From Candidatus Altimarinota bacterium (lineage in GTDB: Bacteria; Patescibacteriota; Gracilibacteria; BD1-5; UBA2023), in NCBI GenBank assembly GCA_024709505.1, contig JANJWP010000005.1, positions 1-64,000 of the forward strand: 64,000 nucleotides of DNA, read 5' to 3'. This document shows, piece after piece, positions 1 through 10,524 of the stretch. The notes beneath the pieces were generated by a model, which saw only the letters and a list, made by a program, of their open reading frames with translations, had not been told where the DNA came from and did not search any database. The first letter of the stretch is position 1, and each line of letters opens with the position of its first letter. The translations under genes and the position numbers were made by a program.

Positions 1-2
1 AA

Positions 3-3000
3 ATCGCACCGTATTCTTCCAATCCGATGCGTAAGGGGTTCGATTCGGTGATTCTGGAAGGCGTTTTCGAAGACGTGCTCAAGCGGTTGAACCCGAACGT
101 TCCCGAGTCTGCTATTTCCGAAGCGTCGTCGAAGGTTCGGAAACTCGGCTCGTCCGACCTTATGGCGAACAACGAAGCGTTCCACGGGATGCTTACGGAC
201 GGCGTCTCCGTAGAATGCTTCCATAACGGCCAGCCGAAGGGGTTCTCCCTCCGAATCGCCGATTTTTCCAACCCCGAAAACAACGTTTTCCACGCGGTGA
301 ACCAGCTCGTCGTGAAGGAAAACGACAGCGAGAAACGTCTGGACGTCGTGGTTTTCGTGAACGGGCTTCCGCTCGCGGTCGTCGAACTGAAGAACCCGAT
401 GGACGAGAACGCGACGCTCGAACGCGCGTTCACCCAAATCCAGAACTACAAGAAGGCGGTCCCGTCGGTTTTCCATTACAACGCCGTCTGCGTCATATCC
501 GACGGGCTCGACGCGAGGATTTCGAGCGTTTCCGCGCCGTTCTCGCGCTACCTCGTTTGGAAGTCGCCAGAAAAGAAGGAGAACGGAATCCTGCCAGAAC
601 TCCAAATCCTCGCGGAAAGGATGTTCGAAAAGAAAACGTTCCTCGAACTCGTCAGGTACAACACGGTTTTCGAAACCGAAGAAGTGAAGGACGCCCGTAC
701 CTGAACCCTCTCGGTAGCGAAAATCAAGAAGGTCGCTTCGTACCACCAGTACTACGCCGTCGAAAAGGCGGTGAAGGAAACGCTTCGGGCGACTTCGGAG
801 GCTGGCGACAGGAAAATCGGCGTCGTCTGGCATACCCAAGGCTCTGGAAAGTCGCTCTCGATGGTCTTTTACGTCGGACGCTTGGTGGTCGAGCCCGAAA
901 TGAGGAACCCGACCGTCGTAATCCTTACGGACCGAAACGATTTGGACGACCAGCTTTTCCAAACCTTCGGGAATTGCGTCTCGCTCTTGCGTCAGAAGCC
1001 CGTCCAAGCGAAGGACAGGAACCACCTCAAGGAACTCCTGAAAGTCTCTGGCGGCGGCGTCGTCTTCACCACCATCCAGAAGTTCTACCCCGAAGACGGG
1101 AAGGGGGATTTCGAAACCCTGACCGAACGCTCGAACGTCGTGGTCGTCGCGGACGAAGCGCACCGAAGCCAGTACGGTTTCGCTGGAAAAATCGGCTCCG
1201 AGGGCGAAATCAGGTATGGGAACGCGAAATACCTTCGGGACGCCTTGCCGAACGCTTCGTTCATCGGGTTCACGGGAACCCCGATAGAGAAGGAGGACAA
1301 ATCGACGCCAGCCGTATTTTGAGGGTACGTGGACGTGTACGACATCGCGCAGGCAGTGGAAGACGGGGCGACGGTTCCGATAAGTTACGAGAGCCGTCTC
1401 GTAAAAATCAGGATGAATACCGAAGCGGTGGCGAAAATCGACTACGCCATCGACGAAATCGAGGACGCCACGCCCGAACAGAAGGAGAAGGCGAAGAAGC
1501 GGAACGCGCAAATCGACGCCATCGTCGGGCACCCAGAACGCATAGCCGACGTCGCGAAGGATTTGGTCGAGCATTTCGAAGCGCGGCAGGCCGTTTTCGA
1601 AGGGAAGGCGATGTCGGTATGTATGACCCGCCAAATCGCCGTGAACCTCTATGCGGAAATCGTGAAGCTCCGACCAGAGTGGCACGATGCCGACCTCGCC
1701 AAGGGTTCCGTCAAAGTCGTGATGACGAGTTCATCCGACGACCCCGAAAGCTTCCAACCGCACCACACGACCAAGCAAGAACGGAAAGCTCTCGCGTTGA
1801 GGTTGAAGGACCCGCACGACCCCTTGAAACTCGTCATCGTCCAGTCGATGTGGCTCACGGGTTTTGACGCGCCTTCGCTCCACACGATGTACGTCGACAA
1901 GAAGATGGAAGGCGCCAACCTCACGCAGGCGATTGCCCGCGTGAACCGCGTATACAAGGACAAGCCAGCCTGACTCGTCGTCGACTACATCGGTATCGGA
2001 CAGGACCTCCGCAACGCTTTGGCGACCTACATCGAGAGCGGAGGACACGGCGAAGCGGTAATCGACATCGCCGAAGTCGTAGCCTGAATGCGGACCAAGT
2101 TCGAAATCGTTTCGCAGATGTTCCACGGTTTCGACTACCTTTCGTATTTCCGAACTTCGGAAACGGGGGAGAGGTTGAAAATCCTGCTTTGAGCACAGAA
2201 CTTCATTTTAAGGAGCGAAGACCTCCAGAACCGATTCCTTTCGGAAACGACGGCGCTTTCGAAACTTTTCGTAATGGCGGTCCCGAGCGAACCCGCCGAA
2301 CGGATAAAGGACCAAGTGGCTTTTTTCCAAGCCGTGAAAACCCGAATCAGCAAGTTCACTCCGACGTGAGGCAAGAGCGACGCCGAACTGAATACCGCGA
2401 TACGCCAAATCGTGGACGACGCGCTTTCTTCGGAAGGCGTCGTCGACATCTTCGAAGCCGCCTGAATCAGGACGCCTTCCATCGAAATCCTTTCCGAGGA
2501 GTTCCTGCTCGAAGTGAAGAACATGGAGCATAAGAACCTCGCATTCGAGCTTTTGAAGAAACTCCTGAACGAGGAGGTGAAAACCCGAAAACGCAAGAAT
2601 CTGACGCAGGGGAAGAGGTTTTCGGAAATGCTCGGGAACGTCATCAAGCGGTACCACAACAACCAGCTCGACACGGCGCAAATCATCGAGGAGCTTTCCG
2701 AAATCGCCCGAGAAATGAAAGCGGAGGACGGGAAGGCGAAGGAAATCGGCCTCACGCCCGAGGAGTACGCCTTTTACTCCATCCTTTCCGAGAACACTTC
2801 GACGCAGTTCCTCGAAGACCACAAGATGAAGGAACTCATCCATACCATCGTCGAGACCGTCCGAAAGAACGCGACCGTGGACTGGGACAAACGCGACGAC
2901 GTGAAGGCCCAACTCCGACTTACCGTAAAGAAAATCCTGATGCGATACGGATACCCGCCCGATTTGGCGAAAATGGAAGCCGACCGAGTATTGGAACAGA

Positions 3001-3035
3001 GCGAACTGCTCGCGGAAGAAATTACGGGCGGGTAG
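3..3035 (+). CDS. hsdR: Type I restriction enzyme R subunit, 5'-truncated by the window edge; contains 7 in-frame TGA (Gly) codons
   Basis: ORFs 27-704, 771-1322, 1329-1973 and 2514-3035 share one frame and are separated only by TGA (702, 1320, 1971, 2085, 2190, 2367, 2463). Motifs: [14 protein letters not shown] nuclease region, [47 protein letters not shown][G][23 protein letters not shown][G][10 protein letters not shown]. Frame is open upstream of 27. Ends in TAG. Confidence 0.93.
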
Positions 3036-3052
3036 GCGGAAGGGCGTTCGGA

Positions 3053-3346
3053 TTACTGGTTGAACCCGAAAATCTTGAAGTAGACTTCGGAATCCCTTGG
3101 AACCACGGGGAAAGTCCTTTTCGAATCGAACTCCCAAGCGGTCCTCATCGCGTTTATCGAAAGCCCGATTTCGTCCCAAAATCTCGGAACCCTCGTTTGC
3201 GAGGGCTTGCGGTAAACGTACACCTTCCCGTCTATCGTTCGGGTTCCGAACATCTTCATCGTGTCTCCGAAGAACTGCATCGTCGGCCTGCTGAAAAACG
3301 GAGAGCCTGCTGCGGTAGCTGCGCGCTTAATGTCGTGAATATTCAT
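3053..3346 (-). CDS. Small hypothetical protein, resembles phage-type DUF7447-like proteins (MNIHDIKRA...FFSRPTMQFFG)
   Basis: Intact 97-aa ORF just downstream of and convergent with hsdR; family resemblance from memory only. Confidence 0.5.
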   Translation of the reverse strand: MNIHDIKRAATAAGSPFFSRPTMQFFGDTMKMFGTRTIDGKVYVYRKPSQTRVPRFWDEIGLSINAMRTAWEFDSKRTFPVVPRDSEVYFKIFGFNQ

Positions 3347-3498
3347 AGAGTGGAATAATTAAAGAGGTAGAAGGGGTTTTTTGTCGGACTTTCGGTCTCG
3401 ACACACCCTCATTCGATTTCCAAAACGTTTTCCCAAGAGATTTTTTCAAAAAGTCCGAAAATGGCTTCCTTAAGCCATCGAAAAAATCGCATTTTACA

Positions 3499-3524
3499 AA
3501 AACCGCTTTCTTAAGCGGTTTTTT
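3499..3524. terminator. Bidirectional intrinsic terminator
   Basis: AAAACCGCTT-tctt-AAGCGGTTTTTT. Confidence 0.75.
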
Positions 3525-3695
3525 GCGTTCGAATGGTTATTCGCCTGAAGCCATAGGCGTCGCCCGACCCATTACCACCTTATGGGCGTTCTCGACGTAC
3601 TGGAAACAGTCGGAAAAATTCGTTCGAATATACGAAATCAAAGTCTCAAAAGGTTCGTTCTTCTTGTCGTGTGTGCCACCAATCGCATTCCAACC

Positions 3696-3725
3696 AAAAA
3701 CCCACCTTTTGAAGGGTGGGTTTTT
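3696..3725. terminator. Intrinsic terminator after the minus-strand gene 3734-4396
   Basis: AAAAACCCACCTT-ttga-AGGGTGGGTTTTT. Confidence 0.75.
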
Positions 3726-3733
3726 CATTCAAA

Positions 3734-4396
3734 TTACGGCACGTGTTTCGTTTCGTGCTCCGGGGAGCTTTGTTTTGCGGAGCTTTTCTCCGCGGCCGCC
3801 CGTTCATCGGCATCCAACGCGTCCAGAAGCGTCGTTCGTCGCTGTCCGTATGCGTGAAGCGTCTGGCTGATGTCAATGAAAAGGTCTTCGATTTCTTCCC
3901 TCGTAACCGCTTCCGCTTTGGATAAGCGAACGATTTTTGGAACGAATGGCAGGGGAAGTTCCATTGCCATGCGCGGTTCCGAGTGGGTATCGGTTTCCGA
4001 TTCGTCCGGATGGAAGAAGGTGGAAAAAGGAAGCCGAACCCGTTCGGATTTCCATTTTTCGGCATTTGAAGACAAAAACGCCTCCAACTCTTTCCAATAA
4101 TCAATCGCCGCACGGAGTACGTCATATTCGCCCCGGTCTTTTAAGATGACCGAAAAAGCATTCGATTCGCTCCCGCCTTCTCCTGCGGCCTGAAAATCGA
4201 CGTGCATGAGATTGGCGCCGTTTCGTGATTCGAAAAGCGTGACGAGAAAATCGTAGGACAAAGAGTAGTCCGAATGGGAAATCGAAACCTTTTCCACGAC
4301 GTGGAACTTCTCGGCAAATTCTCGGACCGTTTCGGGTTTGTCTTCCGACGTAATGGAAACCAGGGCGCTCGAAAGTTTCGCTACCACGGATTTCAT
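3734..4396 (-). CDS. Hypothetical protein (220 aa)
   Basis: Long ORF with protein-like composition, followed by a terminator. Confidence 0.65.
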   Translation of the reverse strand: MKSVVAKLSSALVSITSEDKPETVREFAEKFHVVEKVSISHSDYSLSYDFLVTLFESRNGANLMHVDFQAAGEGGSESNAFSVILKDRGEYDVLRAAIDYWKELEAFLSSNAEKWKSERVRLPFSTFFHPDESETDTHSEPRMAMELPLPFVPKIVRLSKAEAVTREEIEDLFIDISQTLHAYGQRRTTLLDALDADERAAAEKSSAKQSSPEHETKHVP

Positions 4397-4556
4397 TCCT
4401 CCGGATTCCGCGACGGTTGCCTGCCGAATCCGTCTTTCGAGTTTTCCGACTCAACCGTCGGAATGCGCATTCGTTCCTGTTTGCATTTTTCCATAAGATA
4501 AAAAACTGCTCCATGCCGTCGATTCTATCATGATTCCATTCTCTTGGCAAAAAACG

Positions 4557-4582
4557 AAACCCCCTCTTCGCGAGAAGGGGGG
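4557..4582. terminator. Intrinsic terminator
   Basis: AAACCCCCTCTTcgcgAGAAGGGGGGT hairpin. Confidence 0.65.
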
Positions 4583-4602
4583 TGAGATTGGGAGTTGTCG
4601 TT

Positions 4603-5064
4603 TTAAACCGGCAAATGGGCGAGGATTAAGTTGGCCTTCCCACGGGTTTTAAAGCGGATTCCGTCAACGTAAGGAAGCTTGGTTGAAGCATCTTCGACGA
4701 TGCCCATGCCCTGCTTCAAAATTTTATTTACGTCGGTCGCGATTGTGCGGACCTTCGCCATTTCCGGATGCCTCGTAGGAAGGTTTTCCAAGAGGAAGTG
4801 AAGATGGAACGACACGCAATGGACGCTTTCGTCCAAGACGCATTGCCGGACGTTCGCCGTCATGATTTGCGTCGTCTGGGAGAGTTTTTCGACCAATCCC
4901 CGTTCGACGACCGCGGCGGCCACCGTCCGCTTTTTCGTTTTCTGCCAGGTTTCCACCGCGCCGGAACGGCGGAGTTTCGCTTGGACGTGCGGCTGTGAAA
5001 ATTGGTTTTGGTTCACTTTGGAGTCCTCCTTCGAAAAGATTGAGTTGAACGTTTTATAACTCAA
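4603..5064 (-). CDS. Hypothetical protein (153 aa)
   Basis: ORF followed by the terminator at 4557-4582; ribosome-binding-like gaaaggagg... upstream not resolved. Confidence 0.6.
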   Translation of the reverse strand: MSYKTFNSIFSKEDSKVNQNQFSQPHVQAKLRRSGAVETWQKTKKRTVAAAVVERGLVEKLSQTTQIMTANVRQCVLDESVHCVSFHLHFLLENLPTRHPEMAKVRTIATDVNKILKQGMGIVEDASTKLPYVDGIRFKTRGKANLILAHLPV

Positions 5065-5154
5065 TAGTGATTTATGTCAAACATAGCTTGATTTTTGGGG
5101 AATACGAGTATGTTGCTTCGGTAGGCATTCCGTGTTTGAAAGGAGAAAAACGCC

Positions 5155-5784
5155 ATGTCCACGCTTTCTGACAAAGACAAAAAACGCATCCGTTCTTATG
5201 GGCTTTCCACCGACGTTTCCGAAGCGGTCGCCCAAGTTTGGCAGGAACGCCGAACATCCGTCCATGCCGACGTCGCCATCTCGATAACCGTTCTGGGATT
5301 CTCCCTGATACTGTTCTTGTCCCGCGATTTTCCGGAGTTGGCCAGTGCGGCTTTGGCGATCGAGTTCGCCATCCGCATCCTCAGTTTTCCGCTTGTCCTT
5401 CTGGGTCTCGCGATGTTCTTCGGCCTTGCCCGCCATCCCAACATGGATCCGGAAGACGATTCAGCAAGGAGGCTTTTCCTTTCGAGGCTGTCGCTTTCCA
5501 ACCTGTTTGCCAAAAACCTTTTCAAGAAACGGATAGGGGCCGTCGCTTCCGGTGCGATCGTCGCGGCGCTTGTTTCGCAGGGGCACGTTTCCACCGGAGT
5601 GCTTTTCCTTTTTGCTTCCGTTGCTTTCTCGGCGGGATTCGGAGCACTCCAATATCGTTCCGAAAGATTTTTACGAATCCTTTCCGAGCATTTTCTCGAA
5701 TTGCGGTCGTATCGAAACCGTCCGTTCCGAAAACCTTTCGGTGGCGGAACGGTTATCGAAGGCGAATGCGTTCGCGTCGAGTAA
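5155..5784 (+). CDS. Hypothetical membrane protein, paralogous to 6887-7417
   Basis: Good SD (gaaaggagaaaa), two hydrophobic hairpins, ORF ends in TAA/TAG context. Confidence 0.7.
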   Translation: MSTLSDKDKKRIRSYGLSTDVSEAVAQVWQERRTSVHADVAISITVLGFSLILFLSRDFPELASAALAIEFAIRILSFPLVLLGLAMFFGLARHPNMDPEDDSARRLFLSRLSLSNLFAKNLFKKRIGAVASGAIVAALVSQGHVSTGVLFLFASVAFSAGFGALQYRSERFLRILSEHFLELRSYRNRPFRKPFGGGTVIEGECVRVE

Positions 5785-5869
5785 TCCGCCCCCTTCGTGG
5801 GCAATGTCCCCAACCATTTGGCTGGGGATTTCTTTTCGCTTTTTGTCCGTTCCAAGCAAACGTGTTATG

Positions 5870-6802
5870 ATGTCCGGCATGAGCCATCTTCCTGACAACG
5901 TCATCCACGCGAATTTTTGAAACTGCCGTCCCCGAACTCCCCTCGAGGCCTTCGATGCTTCCGGCGGTGCCGCCTCTTTGGAAGTGGGGGAATCGGTTGC
6001 TTCCGATTGCGTTCGAGTACTCGAAATGCCCGATTCCTTCGACTACCGCGCGCGGTTCGACCGCATTCCCAATTATGACCGGCACGCGCTTGGATTTTTC
6101 GCTCACATGGCCAAATCGGGCATCGTTACCGTACTGACCGACGACGTCGAAGACCCGGTCGCTACCGCCGTACTCGAAGTGACCGAACCCACTGACGGCG
6201 AGATTTTCCGCATCTCGCTCGACGAATTCGTCCGCTACGTCCATCCTTTGGGCGAGCTTTCGGGTTCCGAAGAAAAAGAAACGTTCTTCCGCGATGCCAT
6301 GGATGCTCACGGGCTCTTGGTGGAAACTCGCGACAAGGATTTTGAATACGCCTCGGCTTCGTCAACGTTCGTGACCGAAGAGAATTTCGATTCGTTCGTT
6401 CCCGAGGCGATGTTGGTCGTTAACGGCTCCGAGTCGGGCTTTCCGACGGTCGCCATCGTTACGGCGGCTTCGCTCGATGCCGACGTGCATACCGAACTTT
6501 CTCCCGACCATTTCGTCGATCCATCGAAAATCGCCCTTCTTCATCTCATGATGTACTTGGTGGACGACTATCGCCAAGGTGGTGAAGAAATCCCTGAAGA
6601 CGCGACGATCTTCATCATGAAGCGTGCCTACGAACGCGACGGGGCGTTCGCCATTCCGTTCCGGCTCGTTCGGAAATCGGTGCTTGCCGCCATTGACCGT
6701 TCGTTTCCGCTCTATGGGCAAATCCGTGACGAAGAAGAACGGATTTGCCGCTTTTTCAAAAACTACGTCATTCCCGAACTCGCTCCCATTTCTCATCGTT
6801 AG
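5870..6802 (+). CDS. Hypothetical protein with one in-frame TGA (5918)
   Basis: MSGMSHLPDNVIHANF[G]NCRPRTPLEAFDASGGAASLEVGESV...; 5978-6802 is in the same frame with only TGA between. Confidence 0.65.
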
Positions 6803-6813
6803 GACGTTCGGCA

Positions 6814-6870
6814 TTGACATTTATCTTCTCGTCGATATGGTTTTTCTCGGACAGTGTCGTCCGAGAAAAA
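6814..6870 (+). promoter_or_regulatory. Promoter TTGACA-N16-TATGGT with a perfect 12-bp palindrome (6841-6870) abutting the -10/+1
   Basis: TTGACA 6814-6819, TATGGT 6836-6841, TTTTTCTCGGAC-agtgtc-GTCCGAGAAAAA at 6841-6870. Confidence 0.6.
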
Positions 6871-6886
6871 GGAAAGGAGCATTGAA

Positions 6887-7417
6887 ATGGATGCCATTTC
6901 AGAATCTGACTTACGAAAAATTGACGCCTACCCGCTTTCGGACAAGACAAAACGACTTGTCCGCGAAGCGTGGTCAAGAGGCGGGATCGATCCGGGGAGA
7001 GGTTTTCCGGCAATCGTTTTCTTCCTCTTTGTGGCATTGACGTTCATCGATGCCCTGCCAAAAACGCCGACCGTCGAATCGGTCGCCGTCACGGCCGCTA
7101 CGTTAGCGATTCCGATATGCTTGGGCGCTTGCGCCTTGGTTTACGGAGCCATGCATCCTTGGTTGAGGTCGGACTCCGAACTCGCCGACAGGATATATCT
7201 CTCGAGGGACATGCTCGAAATGCTTTGGCCATCCAGCTTGTGGTCCATCGCGTTCGAAATCCTTCTCTCATCTTCCGTGCTCGTCGTTCTTGCGACGTAC
7301 GGACATACGGTTCTCACATTCCTTTTCGTCGTTTCGTTGGTCGCCTCCGCGGCCGCTAAGACCAAGCTTCGAAAGGAAATGGCCGATCATATTCTGCGTA
7401 TCGCCTCCCGACCGTAA
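6887..7417 (+). CDS. Hypothetical membrane protein, paralogue of 5155-5784
   Basis: SD aaaggag at about 6873, start ATG 6887; N-term ISESDLRKIDAYPLSDKTKRLVREAW resembles LSDKDKKRIRSYGLSTDVSEAVAQVW. Confidence 0.7.
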   Translation: MDAISESDLRKIDAYPLSDKTKRLVREAWSRGGIDPGRGFPAIVFFLFVALTFIDALPKTPTVESVAVTAATLAIPICLGACALVYGAMHPWLRSDSELADRIYLSRDMLEMLWPSSLWSIAFEILLSSSVLVVLATYGHTVLTFLFVVSLVASAAAKTKLRKEMADHILRIASRP

Positions 7418-7446
7418 CCTTTTGGCAGGCGAACCAAAGCATAGTG

Positions 7447-7475
7447 CCCCCGGAACTTCGGTTCCGGGGGTTTTC
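7447..7475 (+). terminator. Intrinsic terminator
   Basis: CCCCCGGAAC-ttcg-GTTCCGGGGG-TTTT. Confidence 0.8.
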
Positions 7476-7515
7476 GCGCCTTTCTTTTGGTTTTTTGATA
7501 GGGTATCATGCCGGC

Positions 7516-7908
7516 ATGAAAAGCCGGCACGTCATTTATCCCGTCATCATCACGCTTGCCATAGGGGTTCCCGTGGCGAGGTATTATACGGTGACCCCCG
7601 GCGTGAACGCCTGCGTTTTGGAATACGTCGATAATTTCGATTCGTCCAATTACCGGGGAAACATCTACGACATCAAAGGGGAGCGGCATATAGAAACCGC
7701 TCCTTCGGATGGACGCGACGCGCTCGAAGACTACAAGATCGGCCGTTCTTACGGATGCATCATGGTGAGCAACAACGCCTACGCCGACCTTACCAACACC
7801 TTTTACTGTTCGGTTGCCTACATGCTCGAAAAATCGCCCCTCAAAAACCGGAAGGCCGAAGAGGCCAGAAAAGAAGGGCTTATCCAAGGGGCCGATAAAC
7901 TCCGGTAG
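7516..7908 (+). CDS. Hypothetical N-terminally anchored or exported small protein
   Basis: MKSRHVIYPVIITLAIGVPVARYY single N-terminal TM, then soluble domain. Confidence 0.6.
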   Translation: MKSRHVIYPVIITLAIGVPVARYYTVTPGVNACVLEYVDNFDSSNYRGNIYDIKGERHIETAPSDGRDALEDYKIGRSYGCIMVSNNAYADLTNTFYCSVAYMLEKSPLKNRKAEEARKEGLIQGADKLR

Positions 7909-7978
7909 GCTTCGATAGGTGCCAATCAATTCCAATGGGCGGACCCTTTTTTACGAACGCGGTTCCGGGCGGATTTCG

Positions 7979-8911
7979 TTATTTTGACCCGCCGTTTTCT
8001 TTTAGGGCGGAGGCGGCTTCGAGAATCGCGGTTTCATCGACGTCGCCCTTTACGACGGCGTATTCCCCGGTTTTTTCATTGAGGATTAAAACGCTCGGAG
8101 TCGCCCGGATTTTCAAGTAGTTTCCCTGTCCGAAATCCTTTTCGACGAGCGCGGTCGTTTCGTCCGATTGCACGCACGCTTCGAACGCGGACTTATCGAT
8201 TCCGCGTTTGAGCGCTTCGGCATAGGCGGCCTCGACGTTCGATCATTCTTCGGCCGAAAAAATTGCCTCGACGGTTTCGTAGTACGCTCCGCTTCCAAAT
8301 TTTTGGAGCGCGCACTTGGCCGAACGGGCGAGAAAGTCCGACCCTTCGTTCTTTAGATTCACGAGGGGTTTGAACGCATAGGAAGCCCCCATATTTTTCG
8401 CGGCGCTTTCGGCCGCTCCCGAAACGTGGAAGGTTTGGCAGTAGTCGCAGGCGAAATCGGAGAATTCGACCACCGAAATTTCGGTTGTTCCTTCATATTT
8501 GTAGAAGAGCGTGCTTTTAAGCGCCGAAACCTCTTCTTTTAGAAGATTTCAAAACTCATTTTCAAGCGTCGCCCCATCGCCCCGTTCGCGCTCGATCTTC
8601 TTTTTGATTCCGCGCACGTAGTCGGGTTCCTGTTCTTCGAGGTCTCTCAGATAGCTTGCCGTCCGGTCGCGCTGGATTTCCTGAAGGAGCCGGTAATTGG
8701 CTTCTCATCCGACTTTTCCGTATTCGGTTTCGACGAGGATCCTATGGAAATCGCGCTTGGAGAGTTCGGCGAAGACGAACTGCGAAGCGATGATCACGGC
8801 CGTGCAACAGACGATGGCCACGATAACGGAATTGACCCGCTTATCGGCGCGGAAATCATCCGATTCGATCTTTTCGGTCGGAGTTTCGGAATTTTCCGGA
8901 GGAGTGGGCAT
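7979..8911 (-). CDS. DsbA-like thioredoxin-fold thiol oxidoreductase, membrane anchored; 3 in-frame TGA
   Basis: ORFs 8705-, 8243-8473 and 7979-8173 are in one frame separated by TGA; VVEFSDFACDYCQTFH CxxC motif; KIRATPSVLILNEKTGE cis-Pro region. Confidence 0.85.
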
Positions 8912-9072
8912 AGGCCAGCAAGGAGGATATTTCGCATAGTGTACAACGTTTTTTTCGGTTTCCAACCGCTCCGCTTTCTTTTTTAAAAGAAATCCGTATC
9001 CTGCATGCGTTCCGCGCCGCCCGCTTTCGAGCGGCAGGCGCCATTTATTTGGGTTATTCAAAAGAGTCTTCC

Positions 9073-10524
9073 ATGGCACCAAGCAACGAAACCGTCATCC
9101 GTTTCAACAACGTCTCCTTCAAGTTCGATACGGGCCGCATCATTCTCGACGAGGTCGATTTCAGCGTCAGGAAAGGCGCCAAGCTCACCATCATGGGGCA
9201 AAACGGAGCGGGGAAGTCCACCATCTTCAAGATGATTACCGGCGCCATCAAGAACAAATACGGCACCATCAACATCGACAAGGACCTTTCCATCGCCATC
9301 GCGTTCCAATCGATGCTTGCCGAAGACAAGGCTTTGGACGTGCGTTCGTATTTCCGCAAATACGCCAACGACGACGCGTTCAACATCGACGTGAAGATCA
9401 ACGACGTTCTCGCTACGGTGAACCTCAAGGCGCCTCTTGACCGCCTCGTGGGTTCGTTTTCCGGCGGACAGCAGGCACGGCTTCTCCTCGCCGCCGCGCT
9501 CATCCAGAATCCGGACATCCTCCTTTTGGACGAACCGACCAACAATCTCGACTCCGCGGGAATCGACCACCTTACCGAATTTCTCGTCGATTATAAGAAA
9601 ACCGTCCTCGTCATCTCCCACGATGCCGACTTTTTGAACGCGTTTACCGACGGGGTCCTCTATCTCGACGTCAATACCCACAAGGTCGAGCAGTACGTCG
9701 GAAACTACCACGACGTGGTCGAACAGATTTCGGCCCGCATCGAAAAGGAAAACCGCAAGAACGCCCTCATGGCCAAGGAAGCGCAGGCCAACAAGGAACA
9801 AGCCGAAGTTTTCGCGCATAAGGGGGGAAAACTCCGCCTCGTCGCCAAAAAAATGCGCGAAAAGGCCGAGGAACTCGAAGAAAACATGGTCGATGTCCGC
9901 AAGGAGGACAAGACCATCCGGTCTTTCGAAATTCCGGCGCAGGAAGGCATTGGCGGATGCATTCTCGAACTTGATTCCGTCACCGTCATGCGCGACCATG
10001 AGCCGGTGGACATGCCCGTGGACGTAAAACTCTACCGCGGTCGTCACTTGCTTCTTTCCGGTCCGAACGGAATCGGAAAAACGACCCTCCTCGAAAAGCT
10101 CGCGACCGGCCATGCCAAGGGCGAACACGTCGCGCCCGGAGTGAAGATCGGCTACTACCGCCAGGATTTCTCGAATCTTGATTTCAATCAGACCGTCCTC
10201 CAGTGTTTGAGCGAAGCCGATCCGAACATGCGCGAACAGGATCTCCGCTCGATGGCGGCGGGATTCCTCATTACCGGCGAGGTGATGAAAACCCCAATCG
10301 GACAGCTTTCCGACGGGCAGAAAGCGCTCGTTTCGTTCGCCCGGCTCGTGCTTCAAAAACCGGGGCTCCTCATTTTGGACGAACCGACCAACCACGTGAA
10401 TTTCCGCCACATCCCGGTCATTGCCGAAGCCCTCGACGCCTACGAAGGCACGATGATCCTCGTGTCGCACGTCAACGAATTCGTTTGGCAGATCCGCATC
10501 GACGACTATTTGGAGTTGGAATAG
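9073..10524 (+). CDS. ABC-F family ATP-binding protein, two ABC domains
   Basis: GQNGAGKST, SFSGGQQARLLLAAALIQNPDILLLDEPTNNLD, GPNGIGKTT, LSDGQKALVSFARLVLQKPGLLILDEPTNHVN. Confidence 0.93.
   Translation: MAPSNETVIRFNNVSFKFDTGRIILDEVDFSVRKGAKLTIMGQNGAGKSTIFKMITGAIKNKYGTINIDKDLSIAIAFQSMLAEDKALDVRSYFRKYANDDAFNIDVKINDVLATVNLKAPLDRLVGSFSGGQQARLLLAAALIQNPDILLLDEPTNNLDSAGIDHLTEFLVDYKKTVLVISHDADFLNAFTDGVLYLDVNTHKVEQYVGNYHDVVEQISARIEKENRKNALMAKEAQANKEQAEVFAHKGGKLRLVAKKMREKAEELEENMVDVRKEDKTIRSFEIPAQEGIGGCILELDSVTVMRDHEPVDMPVDVKLYRGRHLLLSGPNGIGKTTLLEKLATGHAKGEHVAPGVKIGYYRQDFSNLDFNQTVLQCLSEADPNMREQDLRSMAAGFLITGEVMKTPIGQLSDGQKALVSFARLVLQKPGLLILDEPTNHVNFRHIPVIAEALDAYEGTMILVSHVNEFVWQIRIDDYLELE

Noticed and set aside
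557-1867. 436-aa + strand ORF overlapping hsdR in another frame
   Set aside because: Arg/Pro-rich out-of-frame translation of the HsdR coding region
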